Part shown: piece after piece, positions 24,173-43,973 of the stretch
How positions within the stretch are numbered: position 1 is the first letter of the stretch
How the letters are laid out: every line of letters starts with the position of its first letter
Assembly: GCA_032209605.1 (NCBI GenBank)
Contig: JASFXZ010000003.1
Location: forward strand, 4,590,807 to 4,654,806
DNA length: 64,000 nucleotides
Direction of reading: 5' to 3'
Source of the DNA: Mactromeris polynyma
Taxonomy: Eukaryota > Mollusca > Bivalvia > Venerida > Mactridae
Translations under genes and position numbers: made by a program
Notes under the pieces: model-generated
What the model saw: the letters and a program-made list of their open reading frames with translations, nothing else
What the model was told of the DNA's origin: nothing
The model's database searches: none

Positions 24173-27100
24173 CTTTTCTGATGAAGTAGCAAGCCTTGTT
24201 CCCTGAAGATTTAATGCCATACAGCTAAGTGAAGCTTCATGAGCATCTATGTCTAACGGCGACTTCTCGGTATTGGCAAGGTCTACCACCTGAACATGGC
24301 CAGTTTTTCGACCAGGGAATGTGAGCAAGGAGTTGTTACTGTTTGGACACATGACACATAAGCCTGAAATATAAAAAAATCATCAAACATCAAGTACAAG
24401 GTTCCAATAGCCACGACAATACTGACTTAACCATACATGTATGTATTTGGGTTTGTCAATGCTTGAATTCATTCACTCATTCACACACTTTCTTGACTAT
24501 ACTGTTTATACTTCACCCTAAGCGACAAGATGTGAATTGCAAATGACTCCTTTGTGTTCAGCGACAAGGATTAATTGTGGTCTCTGTAGAATGCAAGCCT
24601 GGCAGTCAGTGGAAATTGCTACTGACTAATTTTGGTGCAGGTTGGAATATTCATAACAATCATTAATTTACCTGTCACCTTTATTAATTTCACATGTCAT
24701 TCATTATAACTTTGTTCTTACCCATAACTTGAGTAAGCAACATAAACATAAAATATGATACTGTTTCATACCTTTTGTGTTTTGGCAAGTTTCAAATACA
24801 TGTAACTGTTGTGGATTCTGTGTAAATGTGTATACTTTGATCATTGCATCCAAAACTACCACAATTCTGAAAAAAATATATGTTCTTATTAATTTATGTT
24901 AGATATTCCATGAAATATCAACAAGTTAACAATAATACTGACCAAAATGGCCAGTGTACTTTGGTCAATAAATCTGCTTTTTGTGTCATGTACACCAGAC
25001 AAAAACACTTACATGAGATTTTTAAACAATTATAATCACAAATCATCAATTGATGGAACATGTATCAACAAACTTGTAAACAAAGGATTTACTAACCTTG
25101 ATAACATTGCAACATGTGCTGACATACATTTTTTTACCAGGACAATAAGTCCCAAATACAAGGTTTGAAAATGTGCTCTGTGAATACTTTACTACGTTGC
25201 TATGTTACAAAATCAAGCCATGTTTGTGGACATTAGTTTGGCATGTGAGTGTAGTTTGTACAATGAGTCAGACTGTCTGATGTCTGTAGTAAAAGTGTGT
25301 TCAGTAGGTACAGAATTAAGGTTAAAAACAGCAGATATCTCCAGTCCAGTGAGTTACATGTTTGATGCTCTCGGAATATCAGTACATGATGTGTATACAA
25401 CATAAAGCAAAGAATTCAATAAAACAACAACCTGTCTCGTCTCAATCGGACACTTCTAACATCACTAGAGAACTCTAATTCAATCACATGTTTCTTCTTT
25501 AAATCATCCCACACCATAACTGCAAACATAATTTGTTTGATAAAATATGTAAGCAAACTAAACACATTCTTAAACATAGAAACTAGCGTAAAGCAGTATG
25601 GTATCATGTGTTGATGTCTTCAGGGCTCTAGAAATCCACAAGCCTGATGTCCTGGACAAGTCTAATTGCCGATTTGGGCTATCAACAGTTGAGTTGGACT
25701 TAGTCCGACTTAACTGTTTATCCATACCCTATTCTGTGCTCATACAACTAGCCTCCCATGTCAGACAAGTAAAAACTAACATGTATACTAGTCTGGGACA
25801 AGTGTATTCAAAGAAAATTTCTAGAGCTCTGGTCTGCTACAGGTACCTACAGTTACTTTACGAGTGTTGCTGTAATGTACACCTCGAGGGTTCAGTGCAA
25901 GACTATCCTAATTCTTATGTATTTATATAGGAGTTAGTATAGTCTTGCACTGAACCCTCGACCTGCACTGACAGACTAAAGATGGAAAATGGCTTTAGAA
26001 ATTAGATCAGGTTTTTTTCTTACATGTATTTGGAATCCTTAACTACTTCTGTCCCAGAGACTATCACTTTAAATCATTTTTAAATAACACAGAAGAACTT
26101 GTACATTTTTCAGAAACATTTATCAGGACTTCCATTTACAAATCCCAGTGAGAACCCTATAAAGATTGATTTCTTTTGCTCTAGCAAGAAATAGAACATA
26201 TGCCATCCGCTAATGTCAAGTTCAGATCATCTTCTCAATGAAATAGTACATGTTTTGTGCACAATTTGAACAAGGGAAAGTAGAAGTGCAATACCTTTAT
26301 TTGGAGGATATCTTGGATTCTTGCCACCGCCAACAAGTGCCAAATAGTTGCACCGAAACAACATTTCAATATGTCCTATTCCACCATCACTGAAGTCCTG
26401 TCTCTCCTTCTCCTTCAGAGGATCAGAGTTATACACTCTGAAACCTGACTCCATCCCACATGCAAAACATCCTAGAAAGCAAATTATTAGTGGGTCAATA
26501 TGGTGAACAAACATAAATAAATATGTATCATCATTTTGGGTACCTTTATTACTTCCTTGTACATGTAGTCCATCAATATGCATTATTCTAAAAAAGAAAA
26601 AAAGAAAGCTCAAACCAAGCTCGAGGCTCTACTGGTTTAGCTACTAGGTATAACTGTCGCATGTATACATGTTGTATCATACTTCAAATAAAAGGATTAA
26701 AATAACAATTTTACTTTGCAGTCAGTTAGTATTTTTTCCAGAGTAAGACATTTTGAAATAAAACAAAAAACATGTACATGTTTATCATGTAAATGAACCT
26801 CATTTATAAATGAGATGCAACCCCATTGTAGAAAATTAACCCACAAGATGTGATCATTTTCCTTTAATCATACAATTTTCATATTTTAACAACCAACTCT
26901 AGAATTGCTATGTGGTGGTGTGGACAAACGGCAACCTGGAAAACTCAGTGGGTATAACACTGTTCTAGCATTGACCGATCATGATTCTAATCCCACATCA
27001 GGCATATTTTTCTGCAAAAATTACTATAAGTGTGATGGCTGTGTTTGACAGTCTATAGTGTTGAGACTAAAATGCTGAAAGGGGGCTGCAGGTGTGGGCA

Positions 27101-28846
27101 GATGGTGGCATGGTAAGCTCATTCAGACAAGCGCAGTACAAGGGGTTAAAGGGATCATGTGTAGGAGCCCCATATTGGGCACATTTTTTCCTCTTATTTA
27201 CAACCAAGATACGAATATGGTAACCTTATATGATTTCATCCAATTATAACCAAAGTGGCTTGGAAGGTCAACTCATACTTTAGTCAACTTGTACCCAAAT
27301 TTGGTAAACTCGTACCTTAGTCAACCAATAGTCAATACCTACGTTTATTAAACCATTGTTATCAGAGTTATTCTTTTTAAAATTCAGTTTTATGGTTTCT
27401 TTCTGTATTGTTTGAACAAATATGGACAGTATAACTATCCCAGTAATGTCTTGTCAGTACTTATTATGCCGGTTAGTCACCTCGGTCAGTCCAGTCATAT
27501 TGAAGTCATACAAACCATTATTTATAGAGCTAATCTGGTTAAAATTAAGTATTTCCTGTATCATGGTTCATACAGACTTTTCAAGTTCTTTCCCCGCATT
27601 TCCAAGGACTAAAAATGTAGAGAAGGGATCCTGTGTATTTTTCAAGTTTACCACCCCGAGATGACCATCACTGCAGCACTGATAAAATTAAGTATTTGTC
27701 AGATTACTATGTCGCATATCCAACATTACATAAATTTAATCATTTGATGTCTTGTACAAATGTTGACACGAGAGGATTGGCTATGTATGTATACTATGCA
27801 TTTAAAACCAGGAACTCACTCATGTCAGTTTTTTCCTAACATTTATGTTGTTGTATTGTCAAGTGATGACATTGTGTGCACTGATCCTGATCTTGCTTCA
27901 CATTGTATATATATGTATTGTATTGATATTATGAATTTATGTGAATGGGCCGGTGGCCAAAATAACACAATAAATAAATAGTTAATAGTTAAGATAAAAT
28001 TACGCAGCGTGAGAAGTATTTAAGAGGGCATAAAACCTGTCAACTACCGTACCATACAATATTACCATAATATAAGGTTGACTAAGGTAACAGTTGACCA
28101 AGGTACGAGTTGACCAAAATAAGGTACGAGTTGACTAAGGTACGAGTTGACTAAGGTACTAGTTGACTAAGGTACTAGTTGACCAGTTAGCGCTTGGAAC
28201 AGTTTCTCATTATATAAATAACTATTTTGAACCCATGTCACTAAGTCAGTCCATTTTTTAAAGTAACAAATCATCTAAAACAGAAATGACGAACACTATT
28301 CATTAAAATAGTATCAGGAGTCAAAAAGAACATACTGTTGAATTGAGATAAAATTGTTAATTCTTTTAATTGCATCTTCAAATATCCAACTATCACTCAT
28401 AACTATGATTACGCAGCAATGTCCGGTTATAGTACCACCTGATGTTAAAATGTGCGTTTTACAGAATGAAAACAAAGATTTCTTTTAAATGAATATATAC
28501 AAACATTCTTTAATTATATTTAATTTAATGAATTGACAGAAAAATAATAATAAATCAATGGTTTTCATTCTGTAAAACGCACATTTTAACATCAGGTGGG
28601 ACTATAACTGGACATTGCCGAGTATGCCTGTAGTAAACAAGAAACACCATAATGATTATTTCATTTACTCTGACATTTTATTATTTATAAACCACGGAGG
28701 AAGTCATGACTTTTGGTTCGTAAAGCAATGGATTTATAGCAATACAAGGCTGGAATCGTAACAGATAATGATCACGAACCCTGGTCCTGATTCCAGCCGG
28801 CGTATAATAGGCCATTTCCATAGGAATTGGAACCACTTAAATTCAT
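24173..28846 (-). CDS. WDR45B: WD repeat protein WDR45B (WIPI3), 3' end missing
   Basis: This encodes a PROPPIN-family beta-propeller protein that binds phosphoinositides on membranes and acts in autophagosome formation. Five minus-strand exons join in phase: 28780-28846 (start, [20 protein letters not shown]), 26295-26471 ([20 protein letters not shown], then [13 protein letters not shown]), 25432-25519 ([23 protein letters not shown]), 24772-24866 ([18 protein letters not shown]) and 24173-24363 ([13 protein letters not shown], then [20 protein letters not shown]). Together they give 206 codons, ending in phase 0 at SEK, against about 344 residues in vertebrate WIPI3. The missing part includes the L/FRRG lipid-binding motif. 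No further exon was found to the left; the satellite array starts 150 bp beyond the last donor. The last exons are therefore beyond the array, in the assembly gap, or lost. The start was chosen from the match to the family N-terminus. The gene is divergent from ECHS1. Confidence 0.93.
25621..25831. mobile_element. hAT-like MITE, copy 1
   Basis: It begins CAGGGCTCTAGAAATCCA and ends TTTCTAGAGCTCTG, imperfect terminal inverted repeats. Internal sequence (GGGCTATCAACAGTTGAGTT, CATACAACTAGC) matches the element at 48091-48398. It lies in WDR45B intron 2. CAGGG ends recall hAT elements. A clear target duplication was not seen here. Confidence 0.75.
25883..25962. repeat. Short inverted repeat, hairpin
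   Basis: A 20-bp perfect arm (25885-25904, beginning CGAGGGTTCAGTG) is repeated inverted at 25941-25960, with weaker pairing extending beyond on both sides and about 36 bp between the perfect arms. It lies in WDR45B intron 2, just right of the hAT-like MITE. Its nature is unknown; a small foldback element is likely. Confidence 0.85.
26900..27190 (+). repeat. Possible degenerate tRNA-type SINE
   Basis: AACTCAGTGGGTATAACACT followed at a tRNA-like distance by GATTCTAATCCC resembles degenerate polymerase III A and B boxes. A second similar phrase (CATGGTAAGCTC) lies near 27110. No target duplication or tail was recognised. It lies in WDR45B intron 1. Confidence 0.3.
27262..27332. repeat. Short TACGAGTTGAC-family repeat (reverse)
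   Basis: Three or four degenerate copies of the reverse form (CTCATACTTTAGTCAACTTG, CTCGTACCTTAGTCAACC) lie in WDR45B intron 1. They belong to the same family as the arrays at 4508 and 28077. Confidence 0.65.
28077..28190. repeat. TACGAGTTGAC minisatellite, intronic copy
   Basis: About six units reading GGTACGAGTTGACTAA or close variants, 16-20 bp each, lie in WDR45B intron 1. They share the core of the array at 4508-4868. Confidence 0.85.
28416..28618. mobile_element. MITE or foldback element with about 58-bp terminal inverted repeats
   Basis: The left arm (28416-28473) starts GCAATGTCCGGTTATAGTAC. The right arm (28561-28618) is its inverted copy with only a few mismatches, ending GGACATTGC. 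The roughly 87-bp middle is AT-rich and non-coding. It sits in WDR45B intron 1, about 160 bp from exon 1, close to the shared promoter. Confidence 0.9.
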
Positions 28847-29124
28847 AACGCATTTAGGTATCAATTCACGCCTCCTTTTTGATAAACACTCGAAAAGTTT
28901 GTTTCGGAAGTCAAACAACCACTTCCGGGTTACGAAGATTCGGATAGTCTCTAAGATACGATATTATTTCCCTTATCAGAGCGACAATTGGCTCAAATAT
29001 TCAACACAACATTTTTTAAAAGAAATGACATTGGTGCTATAAGTATGGCAATATATTTATTTTGAAGTGATTAGATTTTTTTTATAAAATGTCAAATTTA
29101 TAATTTTGTATTTGAGACTTCAAA
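28847..29124. promoter_or_regulatory. Bidirectional promoter, WDR45B / ECHS1
   Basis: The 278 bp between the two start codons must carry both 5' untranslated regions and probably a shared core promoter. ACTTCCGGGT at 28921 and TTCGGAAGT at 28903 resemble ETS/GABP sites, in line with what is known for nuclear genes of mitochondrial proteins and for divergent promoters. An inverted CCAAT (ATTGG) lies near 28985. No TATA box stands at a convincing position for WDR45B. Transcription starts are not visible from sequence. Confidence 0.65.
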
Positions 29125-36987
<7,863 letters not shown>

Positions 36988-37154
36988 AATCCTCCACATG
37001 CATGACAGTCTTATGTGTGAAAATGCATTGTTTATAGTATATACATGTATGTGGTTTTGAATGGATACAAATGATGTGTAAAGACTTGTTATGTGCTAGT
37101 GTCTGTGTGCTTTTATAAATCTGACAACAGTGTCTTACATCTTGTATTAAATAC

Positions 37155-37160
37155 AATAAA
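37155..37160 (+). promoter_or_regulatory. ECHS1 polyadenylation signal
   Basis: AATAAA lies 168 bp after the ECHS1 stop, followed by a T-rich stretch (TTTTAGTGTTT). This is the first canonical hexamer downstream of the stop on this strand. Confidence 0.75.
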
Positions 37161-39142
37161 TTTTAGTGTTTCAAGCTAGACTGTTGGGAATATTTGAGGT
37201 TGTAATAGACCACGGTCATTGATTTCATACAGATAATCTGATATATTTATGTTAATCTTGTACGGCTGGAAAGGCTATGTAATAAGATATGTATTTCTGT
37301 ATATTTCTTGTACTGCACAGTACGTAATCACCGTCTACAAGCTATGTAATTGTGATAGTTGGGGAATATCTTGTTTCACGCTGACAAATTATACTGATGA
37401 CAATCCTATATATTTAGCTACTAGTTTTATGTCCATGTAAGGGTACTTTTTGTTTATATGTGTTCTGTTTATTACATGTTACATGTATCACATTTTATAC
37501 CTTTCAGAATGCAAATAAACAATACAACAAAAGGTGCTACTTGGCTTTTCTTTACAATTTCTTTAACCACACTTTCTATAATTCATTATCCATATACATG
37601 TACTAGTAGGCTGTTACTTGTTTCCCAGAAACATTGGAATTTGCAGATAAAGGTTAAGTCGTACTTTGGGAAAAGTTGAGTTACTCATAAGTTAGATATT
37701 GTCATACCTTGTCAGAATATTGTGTACTTTCATGTTTGACTTATTCGAAGAAATCCTACTCTTGATGTATGTTACGAAAATTATGCAACAGAGTAGAGTC
37801 GGAGTTAAATACGAGATTGAAGGAAAATGTTCATTATATAGAGGATATTGAATGAGTGTTGCATTAGTATTGAATTTATTCAACGATTCAATATTCTTTT
37901 TACTCAACAAGTTAAATAAATTAAATACTAAACAACACAAATTAGATATTCTATTTATCACATACCCGACAAAATGAGGTAAAAACACTCATTCAAATTT
38001 GACCTCGTTTATAAAGACAGCAGCGTCGCAAAAGTAATAAGGTTATTGAATTAAAGAGCTGAAAAAGTAGGCCGATTCACAAAAAATATTTCTAAAAATA
38101 TCCATAGATCTATAAATATTCAATCATTTTCTAGTTTATTTGATATATCTAACAATGCGCTTATATCAAAAAGTACTGTAAAGCGTAGATTAAGAAAAAC
38201 CTTTCCTTTCAAAAGTTCATCGATTAAATATGTATACACGCGTTCAGCGAGTCTGTTCCATGTCTCGGACTCGAATCGCTATCAATTGTGCGGAATCTAG
38301 TCAATTTTGATTGATTTAGGACAGCTCTTTGAACAAAGATAAATATGTTGATTCAAGTTCCTGTGTACACTGATGACGTATTGATGTCGTCTGAAACAGT
38401 CTGAATTAGTGATGGAATAAACTTACCGAACTGGATGGGTGAATTTTGCTGGACATGCTTGGTAGATTTGTCATAACTTGCATGGTAACGACAAAATCTA
38501 TCATATTTATTTTGAAGAGCATTCTTATTTGATGATCAAAAGTTAGCGATGCGGATATTTTTATCATTACTCGTTTTTATAAATTGTGAACAAGCAGCAT
38601 ATGGAGTTAATACTGAGTTTGGGTACAAGCAAAAAAAACAAGTACGTAATCAAAATAGATATTTTATTTGAAAATAGTTCCTTTCTTCTTTGAATTACAA
38701 ATTACAACTGCTACCAACTACAAGCACAGCATCTTACATGATAACAATGTATCTTAATAACAAGGAGAGACATTTCAAGCAGCTAAAACTGGACAAATGA
38801 AGTTTCATCAAACGGGAGATTTCCGCAAAAAAAGGACCATATTAAACTAAAATATAATGACTTGATTAATTGAAAACAATGCATTGTTTCAATAACATAC
38901 CACAGCCAAAATTATAACGCACCTCAAAATGAGCAATTCAAAGCACTAATTCAAGTAAAGATATGTATTGATAGCCCAAGTCAAAATCCTGAAATTATTA
39001 CATGAAATCAGATCCCAATGTGACCACACAGAAATCTCATTTCAGCTCAAATTGAGTATGAACTCCGATTCACAATTTCATATCCTTGATATTTACTAGT
39101 TTCATCTCCAACTGAGCTATGACCTCGCTTCTATGTGAGAAG

Positions 39143-39273
39143 CACAGGAGATTATCATGAGTTCTCTCCCTTTATCCCTTCTAGAGTTCTCTCCCTTTAT
39201 CTCTTCTATAGCATATGTATACATATATACTATAGAAGAGAAAAAGGGAGAGAACTCATGACAATCTCCTGTG
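39143..39273. mobile_element. CACAGGAGATT MITE, copy 1
   Basis: Starts CACAGGAGATTATCATGAG and ends CATGACAATCTCCTGTG, inverted repeats, with GTTCTCTCCCTTTAT repeated inside and inverted on the far side. It has an almost palindromic structure around TATGTATACATATATA. Two relatives lie at 49678-49754 and 63805-63910. Confidence 0.88.
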
Positions 39274-41454
39274 GTGAGGGGACCCATTCCATGACTGTGA
39301 TGTCCATACTCAAGACAAATTTGACTTGTGTTGTATCAGTTAGTTCAGCAAACTTAACGTTTGGCTGAGTAATAAGTTCACAGAGAGCTGAGGACGTAAT
39401 TATAATGTTTAGTAACACATAGTAGACAATGCTAAGATAACTTTATAATGTACAGGGTGTTAAAAAAGTTTGAATTTTAATATTGTTTTAAATGCTCTTT
39501 CCATCTATGTAGCTATGGACCAATAGTTTACTTCTGTGCGAGAGTTCTAAATAAAACAGATATTCATGATATAAAGCAGTATGATTCATTATGCAAAATA
39601 AAACCAGTGCAAACTTTGTGAATAAACTTACACCCTGTAAATACAATAAATCCAACACATAGATGTTCACATAAAAGTCAGATCAAATTTTTACAAATAT
39701 AACAAATAGTATAAAAATATGACATTGTACCTCAGACAACACGCATTTTTGTAACAAAATAACAATAAATTGTGAAGCTATCTATACAAAATATACAAAA
39801 CAAAGTATCCATAAATCAAAGTTTGGATTTCTGAAATAACAATATTAGAGTAAAACTATATAATGAAACCATGGCAACATAACAAAATATGGCAAAACAT
39901 AAAAACAACAATTGTGCATCAAACATACTAAACTGTGTATAAATATTATGAATAAACATGAAATGGAATGATTCTGAGAGCGGTAAGAAAAATGTAGCTA
40001 AGATAAACACAGTAAATGACCGACTTCCACTAGACTTGCAAGCCAAATTGATATTTCATAAGATATGTGTAAGAGAAGATATATAGACAGACTGTAAAAT
40101 ATTTATACAAGTCTGGGAGTTAATATTGTCACAATTACAGCGCTCTACAATAACCATGGCAACCTAAATAAAAAAAAATTGAAAATACAAATTATTACAA
40201 TCAATTGTTCAAATAAATATATACAGGACTAAGTAATAGATTGCAGAAGAGAGAATATCAACAAAAGAATGTATATAAACTTCACTAATGTCTGTAAATT
40301 ATGCTCTTATCATGACTAAAATTATTTTTACTAATCAAAGCACCGAAAGTGCTGACAGCAAGGGGCTCACTGCAGATCACAGACGTCATTTTGACATATA
40401 TATTTTACCTATGACAATAGTCTTATTAAGAATCTTTGTTGTGTAGGTAAATAAAATATTATAGGAGTTAAACACACAAGAGTGTATACAAAGAATTGGT
40501 ATAGACAGTCAGAAGGATGGATGGAGAAGAAGTAAACAGTACCTCAATGTTGATTATATGCTAAGTTTCAATGCAAACCATAGAAAACTAAAGTATAATG
40601 CTACATGTGTTCTAGAAGGAGACTTCAGTTCAAAGGGCCATAATTCTAAAATATTTTGATGAATGCACAACAAATTTATGTCTTCCACATCTACAAATCG
40701 TGTATCATGGTACTTGTATTCAAACTGCATTGTAATCCCTTGAAAACTGAAGAAGTAGTTAAAAAAAGAGAGAGAATAAGGTGCTACACCAACTATATAT
40801 GTTGTCTATTGGACAGAACAACCAATCGACCGACCTACAAACAGAATGACAATAAAACAAAAAGTATGTTTCCGTAAATCCGATATTCAACTGAACGATG
40901 ACGGAAAATTACATTTCCCATGATTTCGATATACGTACAATTGTTCGTTGGATATATGATATGTTGCACTGTTTTCTTGAATACGTATCTGCCTACTGAT
41001 ATCAACTGTACACTATCATATAACCTCGTCTGACGAGCCCCTTGCTAAAATGTCACCAGTTTCAACAGTAACAAAAATTCAAAATACATGTACCAGTATA
41101 ATGCAAAATCTCCACTCAAACATAAGCTAATTGGTGAATAGACAATGTTTTGATCAGGCACAATTCTACAACTGCACTGCAGTCCTTTGGGTAAAACTCT
41201 AAATAAGCATAAAATGACAAAATACAACATTTTGATATTATAAACATCTATATACACAACCATATTGTATATGAATAAAACTAACTTTGAAAAATGATAA
41301 AGTCGCTTACGAAACAGCTAATATATTGATCATAAGAAATCTCGGACACTGATCAAATGAAAAACAAACTACAGTGAAATACATAACAGTATCACAGAAT
41401 TGATAACAGCGGATACATTCTTGAAATATATCGGCATTTATCCTCGATATATAT

Positions 41455-41573
41455 ACGATAAAACCTCAATAATAAGACCACCCTTGGGACCCTAGTAAAG
41501 AGGTCTGATTATCAAGGTGGTCTTAATATTGAGGGTGTTATTATTGAGGTGGTCTTTAACTGAGGTTTAACTG
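41455..41573. mobile_element. AAAACCTC-type MITE, degenerate copy
   Basis: Opens ATAAAACCTCAATAATAAGA and closes TGAGGTTTAACTG. Internal GACCACCCTTGGGACCC matches the family seen in the ECHS1 introns. The left end is mutated. Confidence 0.75.
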
Positions 41574-43774
41574 TTTGTATACATATAAATACACATACAG
41601 TTACATTAATAATATGTTTAATATAGGTGATAAAGACTTTCTGGGGACACACATTTGTGATGACCTTGTAGGTTATACAGGGAAGGTTGTCCATACCAGT
41701 ATTACCATAAACCAGAGCTTAAATAATACACGAGATACCACTAGTAAGTGAGAAAGCCTGTGAAGTGGTGTGTCCTTTCCTGTGACCTTGACAATACAGA
41801 CCCGAAACGTGAATATGTCACACACATCATGCTAAATTTCATTGGAATACATTAAACTGTGCAAAAGTTATAGACACTAGGTGTTTTGGACGGATGAATA
41901 AAGCTAAAAAGCTAGGTACAAATATTGCAATAAAATGCGACATTTTGACCAGTTGACCATTCATGATCATTCTGTCTAATCAATATGAGACTTCATCTCA
42001 ATCAAAGCCGAAATCATATTTTTCACAGACATAGAGGATATTTGTGTGTTCCAGAGCAAGATCGAAAGTTATTTTACCGAGTCAGCAGCCAACAGAATAT
42101 TTTCACGAGTCGGGAGTGTCGTGGCCACAAGTGAAAATTTAAGTCAGATGGTTACAAGGTGAAATAACTCGATCTTACAACAAAACATACAAATATTCTT
42201 TATTTTGTGCTTAATTTTTTTTTTATTTACTCATTAATTACATCGAATGTCCCTGTTGAATGTCTTAATATTTTTAAAGACATCATTTATATGATGTCAA
42301 TACTGCTTTGATTTAATTTCACTGTGAATTATCAGATATTATTTCACCGGTATTCCGTGGTAAACCACCAGAAAGCATGAAATAAAATGTAATTATCTTG
42401 TAACAGATCTTTGATCACAACCCTAATACAGACATAATACACATAAATAACAGATATGTTACTGGTAATGACTATTGAAACACATAGTGAGTATAACGTT
42501 TTATAAAACCAGTATACTTGCGCTCTTTAACTTCAAAATACAATATCATTATATGATATATAAATACTACACAGCAGTTACACTAAAACAACAACATCTC
42601 ATCCACTGTACATACAATGTTCCATCTAAAAGACACCATGGAACTATCTCTACTACAAACCGACACCATTTTCTCTTTTGCCGTCTACATTTGTATATTT
42701 ATAAGAAATAATAGGAGATAGGGAATAACAAAAAGACAAAACATTTCAATTACCGAGTAATTTAAGTCGCTAGTAATTTAGTCTATGAATTTTGAAAACT
42801 TTCCAAAAAAGAAGTCTTGTGGAATGCCCATTTCTGAGTTGAAACTGGAGTTTAAATCACTTTATTTTGCAACATCAAATTTTCACGAAAGTCTTGCCAA
42901 GAAGAATTTCGCGAAATGATGTATTTGCGTCTTTCCTTTGTTGCAGTTATAAGATTGACGGAAATGATTTTGCAATAATGCTATCTATCGCCATCGTATA
43001 AGAATGACGAATTCATACTGTCGCTGTCGCCAAAAACACTGTCGTTAAACCACTGCATTCAAAATGGCTCACTCAAGCATGTCAGAAAGATTAAGTGTGG
43101 GTGGGAGAAGGCAGGGACTAAAGTAAAATCATCGTTGTTGCGAAAAATAAAGAGATTTACAGTACTACAACGGTGAGTTATGACATGAATCATACAACGA
43201 ATCACTGTTATTTTTCTCATTTGCTGACAAAGACTACAAAAGATCAATTGATATTTAAAGCTGAAAATGACTGCTGATAAAATAGTACAATCAGCACACT
43301 ATACATTGAATTGACAAGTTTTACACAACAGAATATTAGTACATAAAATAAGTATATAAGTATACATTTTATATTTAATGCTAAAATACAGACTGATTAC
43401 ATTGCATCATTGGGCAGAAGTTGGCACTTTTGTCTTGATTTGTTTATTTTGAAACTTGCATAGAATATAATGCAATACATACATGTCGTTTCATGATGCA
43501 GGTCTAGCTGTAAGTATACCCTTAAATACTGATAATAAGTCCCAGATTATTTTACATTTCAGTGAGGACTCGAAGAATTATTCTCTAAACCTACTTTTTT
43601 ATTGATGGGCTTTCATGGGACTATTATTAATAAGAAAATCTAACATTAAATTTCAATTAATTTTTAGTTTGTATATCAGCAAATACACACACTATCAAAA
43701 CATTAAATCAACAATAATGGAGGCTTATTTTTGAAGCCCGCTTATCGAGACCAGATCTTGGAGTATTGTAATTA

Positions 43775-43952
43775 CAGTCGGACCTCGTTTACTTGACAAC
43801 CTTCTATGCAAATACTCAGTATCCTCTGAAATAAATATGAGGTCCTGGTATATCTTCTAATGCCCGTTGAAATGAAATGGGCTTTTCGAAACCATGTATT
43901 ATTCGAAATAAAATTTTGGACCTGATGAATTTGAATGCACTAGGTCTGACTG
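43775..43952. mobile_element. CAGTCGGACCTCG-type MITE, copy 1
   Basis: Starts CAGTCGGACCTCGTTTACTT and ends AGGTCTGACTG, flanked by TA. It lies just downstream of the FAM234-like stop codon, probably in its 3' untranslated region, where it could supply transcript ends. The ends recall Tigger/pogo elements. Confidence 0.85.
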
Positions 43953-43973
43953 TAGATCAATGCATTTTTAAAG

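Larger units (their letters stand above)
37161..43774. other. Intergenic region between ECHS1 and FAM234-like gene
   Basis: Apart from the two elements listed separately (39143-39273, 41455-41573) I see no exon, RNA gene or long open frame. The right part may be 3' untranslated sequence of the minus-strand FAM234-like gene; TTTATT (AATAAA on the minus strand) occurs for example at 43442-43447. Confidence 0.5.

Noticed and set aside
24947..25405. Plus-strand frames within the WDR45B locus
   Set aside because: They lie in introns on the opposite strand to the gene and show no family resemblance.
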